Positions 55,741 through 64,000 of a stretch of 64,000 bases of DNA are shown here, one piece after another. A program made the position numbers and the translations under genes. The notes beneath the pieces were generated by a model. It saw nothing but the letters and a program-made list of their open reading frames with translations. It was not told where the DNA came from and made no database searches. The first letter of the stretch is position 1, and the number at the start of each line of letters is the position of its first letter. The stretch comes from Mycobacterium sp. AT1 (GTDB lineage: Bacteria > Actinomycetota > Actinomycetes > Mycobacteriales > Mycobacteriaceae): NCBI RefSeq assembly GCF_002043095.1, contig NZ_MVOC01000018.1:62001-126000 (forward strand). Reading direction: 5' to 3'.

Positions 55741-56595
55741 GTGGCGAGAGTATGCGTGGTCGGCAGCGTCAACCTCGACCAGTCCTTCACCGTGGGTGCC
55801 CTCCCCCAGCCGGGCGAGACCGTCTTGGCGTCGTCACTGTCGGCGGCCCCCGGCGGCAAGGGCGGCAATCAGGCCGTCGCCGCGGCCCGCACGGGTGCCA
55901 CCGTCCAACTCGTCGCCGCGCTCGGTGACGACGCCGCCGCAGCGCACCTGCGCGCCCATCTGCTCGGCAACGACGTTGGCCTTGACGGCACGGTGACCGT
56001 GCCGGGCCCGAGTGGGGCTGCGGCCATCGTGGTGGATGCCTGCGCCGAGAACACGATCGTCGTGGCGCCAGGCGCCAACGCCCACCTGTCGATGGCGACC
56101 GCCCGCGCCAGGCAGGCGGTCGCCGCCGCCGAGGTCGTGCTGATGCAGTTGGAGATTCCCCTTGACGTGGCGCTCGCCGCCGCCAGGGTGGGACGCGAGG
56201 CGGGCGCCCTGGTGGTCGTCAACGCGTCTCCTTCGGGATCGGATCCCACCGATCTCGCCACGCTGTCAGAAGTGGTCGACGTCGTCGTCGTCAACGCGGT
56301 CGAGGCCAGCGAGTGGCATTGGCCGGTCGCACATCTCGTCGTCACTCGCGGCGCGGCCGGTGCGACCTACCGGGGAGGCGACGTCGAGTTCGACGTACCG
56401 GCACCGCCGGTCGAACCGGTCGACACCAGCGGGGCCGGTGACGTCTTCGCCGGAGTCCTTGCGGCCGAATGGCATCGGGGTCCCGAGGTGGCGATTCGCA
56501 GGGCATGCGCGGCCGGTGCCTTGGCGACCCTGACGGCGGGTGCCGGTGATTGCGCACCGTCCGCCGAAGCCGTCGACGACGTGCTAACCGGTTGA
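55741..56595 (+). CDS. rbsK: Ribokinase-like sugar kinase
   Basis: This 284-residue PfkB-family kinase has the N-terminal VGSVNLDQSF, the first signature GGKGGNQAVAAARTG at 38-52, and the C-terminal DTSGAGDVFAGVL with catalytic Asp. It phosphorylates ribose or a related sugar. It is shorter than E. coli RbsK by about 25 residues but has all active-site motifs. It is convergent with the GntR gene, with stops one base apart. It matches Rv2436. Confidence 0.9.
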   Translation: MARVCVVGSVNLDQSFTVGALPQPGETVLASSLSAAPGGKGGNQAVAAARTGATVQLVAALGDDAAAAHLRAHLLGNDVGLDGTVTVPGPSGAAAIVVDACAENTIVVAPGANAHLSMATARARQAVAAAEVVLMQLEIPLDVALAAARVGREAGALVVVNASPSGSDPTDLATLSEVVDVVVVNAVEASEWHWPVAHLVVTRGAAGATYRGGDVEFDVPAPPVEPVDTSGAGDVFAGVLAAEWHRGPEVAIRRACAAGALATLTAGAGDCAPSAEAVDDVLTG

Positions 56596-56596
56596 C

Positions 56597-57388
56597 TCAG
56601 GTCGTCGGCCCGAGCACGTCGTGGGCCACGAACATGGTGACACCGGCGTCGGCGTCCATGGCTCCCTGATTCACCACGATCCGGCTTCGGTTGGGCGACA
56701 TGGCGTTCGACAGCACGTGATGCGGAGCGTCGTCGACGAACGCAACGCGGCTCGTTCGAATCAAGGGCGACCCGATGGCGGTGCCAAGCAACGACGCGGT
56801 CCGAGGGCAGGCGATTTCGGCGGTCATCTCGTGCTCCAGGCGCTGCAGCGTCACACCGGCGTCGGCGATGAGCCGGTGCAGCGGGGCCCTCGTCAACGAC
56901 GACTCGGTGACCACGTCGCCAAGATCCTTGGGAAGCCACGCCTCCGTGACGATCAACGGTTCACCCGTCGTGCGTTCGCGCCGAACGCGCATCACGTAGA
57001 GGGCGTGGTCGCGGGAATCCAAGCGCGCCGCCACCGCGGGCGGCACGGCACGGACGCCGCACTCGATCACGTCGACTTCGGTCTCCGATTCGACCTCGCG
57101 CTCGTTGTCGAAGTGGGGATGGTCCTGGGGCGTGCGCAGTGTGACGAACGAGCCGACGCCGTGGCGCCGGTCGACCAACCCCGCGTCGGAGAGGTCGGCC
57201 AGCGCGCGTCGCACGGTGATCCGGGAGACGCCAAAGAGGTCGCACAGGGACTGCTCGGTCGGGAGTGCCTCGCCCGAAGCCAGCGCTCCGCGGCCGATCT
57301 GGTCGTGAAGCACCAGGTAGAGCTGCCGGTGAAGCGGCACACCCGCGTCCGCACTGACCCGCGCGGCGCCGTTGCTGGGTTCCTCCAC
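56597..57388 (-). CDS. GntR family (HutC/UTRA) regulator
   Basis: This 263-residue regulator has an N-terminal winged helix-turn-helix (about 16-85, LPTEQSLCDLFGVSRITVRR) and a C-terminal UTRA ligand domain (about 100-255). UTRA domains usually bind sugars or small acids. It does not share an operon with its neighbours, so its target is open; the opposing rbsK is a candidate because of proximity. The N-terminal 15 residues are variable and the start could be later. Confidence 0.87.
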   Translation of the reverse strand: MEEPSNGAARVSADAGVPLHRQLYLVLHDQIGRGALASGEALPTEQSLCDLFGVSRITVRRALADLSDAGLVDRRHGVGSFVTLRTPQDHPHFDNEREVESETEVDVIECGVRAVPPAVAARLDSRDHALYVMRVRRERTTGEPLIVTEAWLPKDLGDVVTESSLTRAPLHRLIADAGVTLQRLEHEMTAEIACPRTASLLGTAIGSPLIRTSRVAFVDDAPHHVLSNAMSPNRSRIVVNQGAMDADAGVTMFVAHDVLGPTT

Positions 57389-57417
57389 AGCGGAGAGCTT
57401 TTCACACCGCGGAAACG

Positions 57418-59460
57418 TCAGGCCTCCGGCACCTCGCGCTCGATCTCCTCGAGCCAGATCCGAGCGGACATGTCGGACGGCGCGCGCCAGTCACCGCGCG
57501 GCGACAGCGCCCCGCCCGCGGACACCTTGGGCCCATTTGGCAGCGCCGAGCGCTTGAACTGACTGAACGAGTAGTAGCGCTGGACGAACACCTGCAGCCA
57601 GCGCCGAATCTCCGTCAGTGAGTACTCCGGCCGCTTGTCCATGGGGTAGCCGGTCGGCCACCGACCCGCTTCGGCATCGTGCCAGGCATGCCAGGCCAGG
57701 AAGGCGACCTTCGACGGACTGAACCCGTATCGCAGCACCTGGAACAGTGAGAAGTCCTGCAGCACATAGGGTCCTACCTTGGCTTCGCTGCTCTGAATCT
57801 CCTCGTCCTCACCGGCTGGCACCAACTCGGGGGTGATCTCGGTGTCGAGGACCGATTGCAGCACCGTGTTGACGTCGTCGGCGAACTGCCCCGAGGAGAT
57901 GACCCAGCGAATCAAGTGCTGTATCAACGTCTTCGGCACCCCGCCGTTGACGTTGTAGTGCGACATCTGGTCCCCGACGCCGTAGGTGGACCACCCGAGC
58001 GCCAGCTCGGACAGGTCGCCGGTGCCCAGCACGATGCCGCCGCGCTGGTTGGCCAACCGGAACAGGTAGTCGGTGCGCAGCCCGGCCTGAACGTTCTCGA
58101 ACGTGACGTCGTAGACCTTCTCGCCGCGGGAGAACGGATGGTCCATCTCGGTCAGCATTCGCGTCGCGGTGTCGCGAATGTCGATCTCCGCGAACGTCAC
58201 CCCGAGGGCCGCGCACAGCGCGATGGCGTTGCCCTTGGTGCGCTCGCCGGTGGCGAAGCCGGGCAGGGTGAACGCCAGGATGTCGCTGCGCGGCCTGCGC
58301 TCCCTGTCCATGGCATGGGCCGCCACGATCAGTGCGTGGGTCGAATCGAGGCCGCCGGAGACCCCGATGACGAGCTTGGGATAGTTCAGCGCCCGCATGC
58401 GTTGCTCGAGACCCGAGACCTGGATGCTGTAGGCCTCGTAGCAATCCTGTTGTAGGCGTTCGGGATCCGACGGCACGAACGGGAACCGCTCGACCGCGCG
58501 CCGCAGCCCGATGTCGCCGGCAGGTGGGTCGAGGACGAACTCGACGTGCCGGAACGCGTCGGCCCGGTCGGCGTGGTGGCGCCGGTTGTCGTCGAAGGTC
58601 CCCATGCGCAGGCGTTCGGCACGCAGCAGCCCGGTGTCGACGTCGGCGACCGACCTGCGTTCGCCCTTCGGGAACCGCTCGGTCTCGGCGAGCAGCACGC
58701 CGTTCTCGTAGATCATCGTCTGGCCGTCCCAGGCCAGGTCGGTCGTCGACTCGCCCGCACCGGCCGCCGCGTAGACGTAGGCCGCCAAACACCGCGAGGA
58801 TGCCGACTGCGCCAACAACTTTCGGTCATCGGCGCGGCCAATGGTGATGGGACTTCCCGACAGGTTGGCGAGCACGGTGGCGCCCGCGAGCGCGGCCTCG
58901 GCACTGGGCGGCACCGGCACCCACATGTCCTCGCAGATCTCGACGTGCAGCACGAAACTCGGCAGGTCGGTCGCGGCGAACAGGAGGTCCGGCCCAAACG
59001 GCACCTCGGTGCCGCCGAGACGGATGACGCCGCCCTGGTCGTCGCCGGGCGCGATCTGTCGGCGTTCGTAGAACTCGCGGTAGGTCGGGAGGTAGGACTT
59101 CGGTACGACGCCGAGCACCGCCCCCCGGTGAACCACGACCGCGGTGTTGTAGATGCGGTTGCGGTGGCGAAGGGGTGCGCCGACCACCAGCACGGGCAGC
59201 AGGTCGGCCGAGGCCACCACCAGCTCGTCGACGGCGGCCTCGACGGCGTCGAGCAGCGCGTCCTGAAGGAGGATGTCCTCGATCGAGTACCCCGACAGCG
59301 TCAGTTCGGGGAAGATGGCCAGGCCGACGCCCTCGTCGTGGCATTCACGGGCCAGCCGCAGCACCGATTCGACGTTGGCCGACGGGTCGGCCAACGTCGT
59401 GTGATGGGTGCAGGCGGCGACTCGCACGTAGTCGTGCCGGTAGGCGGAGTAGAAGTCCAC
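57418..59460 (-). CDS. nadE: Glutamine-dependent NAD+ synthetase
   Basis: NadE makes NAD+ from nicotinate adenine dinucleotide with glutamine as amide donor. The 680-residue protein has an N-terminal glutaminase (nitrilase) domain with Glu52, Lys121 and Cys176, the same numbering as the M. tuberculosis enzyme, and a C-terminal synthetase domain with GVSGGLDSTHALI. An ammonia tunnel is known in the family. The ATG is next to the divergent sirtuin gene, whose product consumes NAD+. Confidence 0.97.
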   Translation of the reverse strand: MDFYSAYRHDYVRVAACTHHTTLADPSANVESVLRLARECHDEGVGLAIFPELTLSGYSIEDILLQDALLDAVEAAVDELVVASADLLPVLVVGAPLRHRNRIYNTAVVVHRGAVLGVVPKSYLPTYREFYERRQIAPGDDQGGVIRLGGTEVPFGPDLLFAATDLPSFVLHVEICEDMWVPVPPSAEAALAGATVLANLSGSPITIGRADDRKLLAQSASSRCLAAYVYAAAGAGESTTDLAWDGQTMIYENGVLLAETERFPKGERRSVADVDTGLLRAERLRMGTFDDNRRHHADRADAFRHVEFVLDPPAGDIGLRRAVERFPFVPSDPERLQQDCYEAYSIQVSGLEQRMRALNYPKLVIGVSGGLDSTHALIVAAHAMDRERRPRSDILAFTLPGFATGERTKGNAIALCAALGVTFAEIDIRDTATRMLTEMDHPFSRGEKVYDVTFENVQAGLRTDYLFRLANQRGGIVLGTGDLSELALGWSTYGVGDQMSHYNVNGGVPKTLIQHLIRWVISSGQFADDVNTVLQSVLDTEITPELVPAGEDEEIQSSEAKVGPYVLQDFSLFQVLRYGFSPSKVAFLAWHAWHDAEAGRWPTGYPMDKRPEYSLTEIRRWLQVFVQRYYSFSQFKRSALPNGPKVSAGGALSPRGDWRAPSDMSARIWLEEIEREVPEA

Positions 59461-59493
59461 GACCCGATCATCCCAGGTACGCCGTGAGCGGCC

Positions 59494-59499
59494 TACGCT
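59494..59499 (+). promoter_or_regulatory. -10 hexamer for the sirtuin gene
   Basis: TACGCT ends 8 bases before ATG 59508, indicating a leaderless or very short 5' leader. Confidence 0.4.
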
Positions 59500-59507
59500 G
59501 GACAGAG

Positions 59508-60350
59508 ATGAACGACCCCACCGCCCCCGAACTGGTCAGCCTGCTTGCAGGTCGGCGCCTCGCAGTCCTGACGGGTGCCGGCCTGTCAACCGACTCGGGC
59601 ATCCCCGACTACCGCGGCCCGGACTCACCGCCGAGCAACCCGATGACCATCCGGCAGTTCACCTCGGACCCCGCGTTCCGGCAGCGCTACTGGGCCCGTA
59701 ACCACGTCGGATGGCGGCACATGCACGCCACCCTTCCGAACGCCGGGCACCGGGCGCTCGCCGCGTTGGAGCGCGCCGGCGTCGTCACCAGCGTGATCAC
59801 CCAGAACGTCGACCTGTTGCACACCAAGGCGGGCAGCGAGGTCGTGGTCAACCTGCACGGCACGTACGCCGACGTCGTATGCCTCGGGTGCGGGTCGACG
59901 ATGACACGCGCGCAGTTGGCCGACGAACTCGAAGCGCTCAACCCCGGCTTCGCCGAACGCGCCGAACGGGTCGGCGGCATCGCGGTGGCTCCCGACGCCG
60001 ACGCGATGATCGAGGAGACCTCCTCGTTCCGATACGTCGACTGCTCACGCTGCGGCGGGATGCTCAAGCCCGACATCGTCTACTTCGGTGAGAGCGTTCC
60101 GAAGGAGAGGGTGGCGCAGGCGTATTCGTTGGTCGACGACGCCGACGCCCTTCTCGTCGCCGGCTCGTCGCTGACGGTGTTCTCGGGCTTGCGCTTCGTC
60201 AGGCACGCCGCGGCGGCGGGCAAGCCGGTCGCGATCATCAACCGCGGTACCACCCGCGGTGACGAGTTCGCCACGGTCAAGCTCGACGCGGGCTGCTCGG
60301 AGCTGCTGGTCCTCCTCGTCGACGAGCTGGCCCCAATCCCCGCTCCCTAG
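59508..60350 (+). CDS. Sir2 family NAD-dependent deacetylase
   Basis: This 280-residue sirtuin has GAGLSTDSGIPDYRG at 23-37, TQNVD at 98-102, the catalytic His117 in NLHGTY, and the zinc Cys125, Cys128, Cys179 and Cys182. It removes acyl groups from lysine using NAD+. It is not the short CobB type: it has an insert between the Cys pairs. It is divergent from nadE and ends tail-to-tail with the P450 gene, where stops interleave as CTAG. Confidence 0.92.
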   Translation: MNDPTAPELVSLLAGRRLAVLTGAGLSTDSGIPDYRGPDSPPSNPMTIRQFTSDPAFRQRYWARNHVGWRHMHATLPNAGHRALAALERAGVVTSVITQNVDLLHTKAGSEVVVNLHGTYADVVCLGCGSTMTRAQLADELEALNPGFAERAERVGGIAVAPDADAMIEETSSFRYVDCSRCGGMLKPDIVYFGESVPKERVAQAYSLVDDADALLVAGSSLTVFSGLRFVRHAAAAGKPVAIINRGTTRGDEFATVKLDAGCSELLVLLVDELAPIPAP

Positions 60351-61633
60351 AAGGTGACCGGCAGGGAGCGCACGCCGTGGACGAAGTTGCCCGCGACGTA
60401 GGACGGCTCCCCCGCCGAGATGCGTGGCAACTGGGTGAGCAATTCGCCGAAGAGCGCCCGTAGCTGGGCCCTTGCGACGTGCGCACCGAGGCAGAAGTGG
60501 CGGCCCCCGCCACCAAAGCCCAGGTGCGGGTTGGGCTTACGCGAGAGGTCGAAGCGCTCGGGTGCGTCGAAGACGGTGTCGTCGAAGTTCCCGGACGCGT
60601 AGAACATGACGACCTTCTCCCCCGCGGCGACGTCTTGGCCGCCGACCTGGCAGTCGACGGCGGCCGTGCGGCGGAACGTCATCACCGGGGTCGCCCACCG
60701 CACGAACTCCTCGACTGCGCCCGGAATGCGGTCGTCGAAGTCGGCTGCCAGCCAGGCGCGCTGGTCGTCGAAGTCGGTCAGCGCCTTGACGGCGTGGCTG
60801 GCGGTCTGGCGGGTGGTGTCGTTGCCCGCGACCGCCAGCAGGACGAAGAACGCGGCGATCTCCGCGTCGGTGAGCCGGTCACCGTCGACCTCGGCGGTGA
60901 CGAGCGCGCTGATCAAGTCGTCACCCGGGTTCGCCCGCCGGTCGGCAGCCAGGGCGCCGGCCACCTGATGCAGATACATCTGACTTCCGACCAACACCTC
61001 CAACGGGTTTCGCCCGTTCAGATACTCCGGGTCGCCCCACGACACCAGCGCGTCCGCGGCCTCGGCCACCTGCTGCCGCTCGGATTCGGGGATGCCGACC
61101 ATGTCCGACAGCGTTCGGATCGGCAACTCCTTGGCGCAGAGGTCGACGAAGTCTGCGCCGGTGCCCGCGGCGCGCAGCTCCCCGACGATCTCCTTGGCGT
61201 TGGCCTTGATCGAGTCCTCGATCCGGCGGACCTGCCGCGGTGTGAACGCGGCGTGCACGACCTTGCGAATCATGGTGTGTCGCGGGGCATCCATCGCCAG
61301 GAACGACTGCGAGGCCTCGAGCAGTTCCTCGGGCACGTTCTCGAACAGCACGCCCTTGCCGGACAGGAACGTCTCGCTGTCCTTGCTGATGGTCACGATG
61401 TCGGCGTGCCGGGTCACCGCCCAGTAGCCCCGGTCCTCGGGGTCCGGCATCAGCGAGTCCTCGACGGGTGGGTGCCAGCTGACCGGTCTGGCTGCGCGCA
61501 GTTCGGCGAACGACGTCTCGCGGGCGGCGGCGGTCGTGGCCCAGAACGCGCGGGAGGACAGGTCGATCGGGTCGTACGGACGATCGCGCCGCACAGGCTG
61601 GATGGAAGTCGATGTGAGCGGTGACACAGTCAT
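60347..61633 (-). CDS. Cytochrome P450
   Basis: This 428-residue P450 monooxygenase has the I-helix AGNDTT at 269-274 that activates oxygen, the ExxR pair Glu309/Arg312, and the heme loop FGGGGRHFCLGAH with Cys381 as the iron ligand. The F-x-x-G-x-R-x-C spacing is normal. Electron partners (ferredoxin, reductase) are not adjacent. The substrate is unknown; many mycobacterial P450s act on sterols or fatty acids. It is divergent from a TetR gene with a palindrome in between. Confidence 0.95.
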   Translation of the reverse strand: MTVSPLTSTSIQPVRRDRPYDPIDLSSRAFWATTAAARETSFAELRAARPVSWHPPVEDSLMPDPEDRGYWAVTRHADIVTISKDSETFLSGKGVLFENVPEELLEASQSFLAMDAPRHTMIRKVVHAAFTPRQVRRIEDSIKANAKEIVGELRAAGTGADFVDLCAKELPIRTLSDMVGIPESERQQVAEAADALVSWGDPEYLNGRNPLEVLVGSQMYLHQVAGALAADRRANPGDDLISALVTAEVDGDRLTDAEIAAFFVLLAVAGNDTTRQTASHAVKALTDFDDQRAWLAADFDDRIPGAVEEFVRWATPVMTFRRTAAVDCQVGGQDVAAGEKVVMFYASGNFDDTVFDAPERFDLSRKPNPHLGFGGGGRHFCLGAHVARAQLRALFGELLTQLPRISAGEPSYVAGNFVHGVRSLPVTF

Positions 61634-61647
61634 GCTGGTGACAGTAA

Positions 61648-61668
61648 GTCTGGACAGTGTGTCTAGTC
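61648..61668. promoter_or_regulatory. Candidate TetR operator between P450 and TetR genes
   Basis: GTCTGGACA and TGTCTAGTC form inverted arms around GTG; the inner GACA-GTG-TGTC is perfect and the outer arms match at 7 of 9. It starts 15 bases upstream of the P450 start codon, where binding would block transcription. Confidence 0.45.
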
Positions 61669-61687
61669 AAGGTGCCGCCGACCCGGC

Positions 61688-61693
61688 TAGGCT
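61688..61693 (+). promoter_or_regulatory. -10 hexamer for the TetR gene
   Basis: TAGGCT ends 6 bases before ATG 61700, suggesting a leaderless mRNA. Confidence 0.45.
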
Positions 61694-61699
61694 TCCCCC

Positions 61700-62329
61700 A
61701 TGGCGTCGGTGACCAGAAGGCCACAGGCCAATCGGCAGGAACGCCGGGAGCAGATCGAGCGACTGCTGCTCGACGCGACCGAGCGCCTAATGGCCGACGG
61801 GGCCAGCTTCACCGAGCTCAGCGTCGACCGACTCGCCACCGAGGCGGGCATCTCCCGCGCCAGCTTCTACGTCTACTTCGAGGACAAGGGCGATCTGCTG
61901 CGCCGGTTGGCGGGTCAGGTCTTCGACGACCTGGCCGCCGCCGCGGAGCGCTGGTGGGGGGTGTCCCGTCGCCGCGACCCGGCCGACGTGCTGGCCGCGA
62001 TGACGGCCCTGGTGGCCACTTACCGCCACCACCAACCGTTGCTGGTGGCGCTCAACGAGATGGCGGGCTACGACGCCGCGGTGGGTGCCACGTACCGGGA
62101 GATCCTCGCCGCGATCGCCACGCGTCTGGCGGCTGTGATCGATGCCGGACGGGACGACGGGTTCATCCGTCGCGAGTTGTCGGCGCAGACGGCCGCGACC
62201 AGCCTGACCTGGATGGTCGAGCGCACCTGTCAGCAGACCCTGCCCGGCACCCCGGAGTCCGGCGACGGCGAGCTAGCTGCCACCCTGACTCAGATCATCT
62301 GGGGCGCACTATATCTCGAGGCGCCCTAA
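61700..62329 (+). CDS. TetR family regulator (divergent from P450)
   Basis: This 209-residue regulator has a helix-turn-helix (about 20-65, FTELSVDRLATEAGISRASF then YVYFEDKGDLLRRLA). The C-terminal domain, with Trp- and Ala-rich helices, would bind a hydrophobic ligand. Its divergent position next to the P450 suggests that it represses the P450 until a substrate-like effector binds. It has an EthR-like general layout but is not identified as EthR. A palindromic repeat follows its stop. Confidence 0.87.
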   Translation: MASVTRRPQANRQERREQIERLLLDATERLMADGASFTELSVDRLATEAGISRASFYVYFEDKGDLLRRLAGQVFDDLAAAAERWWGVSRRRDPADVLAAMTALVATYRHHQPLLVALNEMAGYDAAVGATYREILAAIATRLAAVIDAGRDDGFIRRELSAQTAATSLTWMVERTCQQTLPGTPESGDGELAATLTQIIWGALYLEAP

Positions 62330-62330
62330 T

Positions 62331-62408
62331 CTTCCCGCCGAGTGTGGACTTCTGCCACGCCTCAGCCGGGAGAACCGTACGAGAACTCCACACTCGGCGG
62401 CGGGAAGG
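62331..62408. repeat. Long palindromic repeat, copy 2
   Basis: An imperfect palindrome with CTTCCCGCCG arms outside and CCGAGTGTGGA inside lies between the convergent stops of the TetR gene (62329) and proB (62410). The left arm shares GTGGACTTCTGCCACGCC with copy 1 at 52021-52082, apart from one base. It probably terminates both transcripts. Confidence 0.75.
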
Positions 62409-62409
62409 T

Positions 62410-63513
62410 CTAGACGGCGACTAGGTCGTCGGCGTGCACGGCGGGCCGGCGCATCTCGGCAGGCAGCTCGGACGTCGAACGGCCGACCATGGTGCTCAAT
62501 TCCGCTGCGTCGTAAGCGACCACGCCGCGTGCGACCACCGTGCCGTCCAGAGCGCGGAGCTCGACGACGTCGCCACCGTGGAACCGGCCGGACACCTCGG
62601 TGATCCCCGCGGGCAACAGCGAACGCCGCTGACCGACCACCGCGCGCACGGCGCCGTCGTCGAGCATCAGGGCGCCCGTCGACTCGGCGGCATACCTGAC
62701 CCAGAACCGTCGCGACGACATGCGTTCGGGGCGTGGCGCGAAGACCGTTCCCACCGACGCCTCCGACAGCGCCGCGCCCGCATCGGCGGCCGCGGCCAGC
62801 AGGACTGGCACCCCGGCGTCGGCGGCAAGCAGGGCTGACGACAGCTTGGACGCCATGCCGCCGGTCCCCAGCCGACTGCCACCGCCGGCGATGACGCCGT
62901 CCAGGTCGTCGGCACCGGTCACCTCGGAGATGAAGCGCGCGTTGCCCTTTCGGGGATCTGAGTCGTAGAGCCCGTCGATGTCGGAGAGCAGAACCAGGGC
63001 GTCCGCGCCGACGAGATGGGCCACCAGCGCGGACAGCCGGTCGTTGTCACCGAAGCGAATCTCGTTGGTGGCAACGGTGTCGTTCTCGTTGACGATGGCC
63101 ACGGCGTGCAACGCCCGCAGCCGATCCAGCGTGCGCTGGGCGTTGGTGTGCTGCACGCGCATCGAGATGTCGTGGGCACTCACCAGTACCTGCCCGACGG
63201 TGCGGTCGTAGCGGCCGAACGCCGCGCTCCAGGCGTTCACCAGGGCCACCTGCCCGACGCTCGCCGCGGCCTGCTTGGTGGCAAGGTCGGTCGGGCGCCG
63301 CGACAGCCCCAGCGGCTCGATGCCCGCGGCGATCGCGCCCGACGACACGATGACGACGTCCGAACCGGCCTTCATCCGCGCCTGAATCGCATCGGCCAGC
63401 GACGCCAGCCGGCTGGCGTCGAACATGCCGGTCGGCGTGGTCAGTGCCGTGGTGCCGATCTTGACGACGACGCTACGGGCCGTGCGGATGGCGTCGCGGT
63501 GCGCGCTGGTCAC
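62410..63513 (-). CDS. proB: Glutamate 5-kinase ProB
   Basis: ProB phosphorylates glutamate in the first step of proline synthesis. The 367-residue protein has the amino-acid kinase fold with [11 protein letters not shown] near 16, VSSGAIAAG near 57, [20 protein letters not shown] and [12 protein letters not shown], plus a C-terminal PUA domain (about 275-367). GTG 63513 overlaps the obg stop (GTGA). Proline inhibition is typical of the family. Confidence 0.96.
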   Translation of the reverse strand: MTSAHRDAIRTARSVVVKIGTTALTTPTGMFDASRLASLADAIQARMKAGSDVVIVSSGAIAAGIEPLGLSRRPTDLATKQAAASVGQVALVNAWSAAFGRYDRTVGQVLVSAHDISMRVQHTNAQRTLDRLRALHAVAIVNENDTVATNEIRFGDNDRLSALVAHLVGADALVLLSDIDGLYDSDPRKGNARFISEVTGADDLDGVIAGGGSRLGTGGMASKLSSALLAADAGVPVLLAAAADAGAALSEASVGTVFAPRPERMSSRRFWVRYAAESTGALMLDDGAVRAVVGQRRSLLPAGITEVSGRFHGGDVVELRALDGTVVARGVVAYDAAELSTMVGRSTSELPAEMRRPAVHADDLVAV

Positions 63514-64000
63514 GACTGCTCGTCGTACTGGCGACTTTCCCGTCGCTGCTTGCGGGCGATCTTGCGCTCGTCGGCGCGGACCCGGTCGTCCTGCTCGAGC
63601 CGCAGGTCCGTGCCACGGCCCGACATGGTGACCTCGACGCCGGCAGGTGTCTGCGGCTCCCAGTCGAAGGTCACGTCGCCGATGGTGACCGCGCACCCGG
63701 ACTTGGCGCCCTGCTTGAGCAGCTCGTCCTCGACGCCGAGTCGTGCCAACCGGTCCCCCAGGTAGCCGACGGCTTCGTCGTTGGTGAAGTCGGTCTGGGC
63801 GATCCAGCGCTCGGGGCGCGTCCCGCGCACCACGAAGCCGCCCTCGCCGTCGGAGCTCACGGTGAAACCGCTCTCGTTGACCGGGATGGGACGGATCACG
63901 GGGCGACGCGCCGCCACCACCGGTTGTGCCGCGCGGTACGCCGCCACCATGTCCCACAGCGCGAACGTCAACGGGCGCAACCCGTCTCGGGTCACGGTCG
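63510..64000 (-). CDS. obg: GTPase Obg, C-terminal part (5' end outside window)
   Basis: The visible 163 or so residues are the end of Obg: the linker after the G domain and the OCT domain ([20 protein letters not shown] to [13 protein letters not shown]). The charged C-terminal tail ([17 protein letters not shown]) follows. Obg is a ribosome-associated GTPase for 50S assembly and stress control. The frame is open to the right window edge. It precedes proB, as in Rv2440c-Rv2439c. Confidence 0.93.
   Translation of the reverse strand, partial: TVTRDGLRPLTFALWDMVAAYRAAQPVVAARRPVIRPIPVNESGFTVSSDGEGGFVVRGTRPERWIAQTDFTNDEAVGYLGDRLARLGVEDELLKQGAKSGCAVTIGDVTFDWEPQTPAGVEVTMSGRGTDLRLEQDDRVRADERKIARKQRRESRQYDEQS

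Overview
The window comes from a high-GC actinobacterium, almost certainly a rapidly growing Mycobacterium (Mycolicibacterium). Gene order closely follows the M. tuberculosis Rv2362c-Rv2440c segment (recO, amiA2, era, ybeY, phoH1, hrcA, hemW, sirA-cysH, subI-cysTWA, lepA, rpsT, holA, comEC-comEA, nadD, proA, rbsK, nadE, proB, obg). Many genes start with GTG, adjacent genes often overlap through ATGA or GTGA, and several genes look leaderless, with a TANNNT -10 hexamer 6-8 bases before the start codon. Homology statements rest on remembered family and Rv gene knowledge; no search was run.

Layout. 1-9191: end of recO, an amidase, the era/CorC-like/ybeY/phoH chain, a small secreted protein, and hrcA-dnaJ2-rsmE. 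9281-18220: an Rv2375-like gene, hemW, then assimilatory sulfate/sulfite reduction (sirA, cysH, sirohydrochlorin chelatase), followed by an accessory patch with a lipoprotein, an S53 (sedolisin) peptidase and a zinc-ribbon membrane protein. 18192-22182: the sulfate ABC transporter subI-cysT-cysW-cysA. Both sulfur operons are preceded by short ORFs ending in clustered Cys codons, the architecture of cysteine-responsive attenuators. 22217-31602: tiny membrane proteins, an FAD monooxygenase, a GH15 trehalase, a DUF222/HNH protein, a GAF protein, a frameshifted small gene, two LppR-like lipoproteins and lepA.

31639-42171: an Rv2405-like gene, a GNAT acetyltransferase, a CBS protein, an aldo-keto reductase, a glutamine-synthetase-like/creatininase/TetR operon, a metallo-beta-lactamase protein, the transglutaminase/alpha-E/ATP-grasp operon and rpsT. 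42173-50977: holA-comEC-comEA, then an accessory set (Rid protein, acetamidase-like, DapB-like, mycothiol-dependent-isomerase-like) where M. tuberculosis has eis. The operon nadD-rsfS-gpgP-octT-degV-like then covers NAD synthesis, ribosome silencing and methylglucose lipopolysaccharide precursor steps. 52089-64000: VWA protein, MoxR, proA, rbsK, a GntR regulator, nadE, a sirtuin, a P450 with a divergent TetR regulator, proB and the end of obg.

Functionally the window joins sulfur assimilation (uptake, APS and sulfite reduction, siroheme), proline synthesis (proA, proB), NAD synthesis (nadD, nadE) and translation or ribosome factors (era, ybeY, rsmE, lepA, rpsT, rsfS, obg). No tRNA, rRNA, CRISPR array or insertion sequence was recognised.
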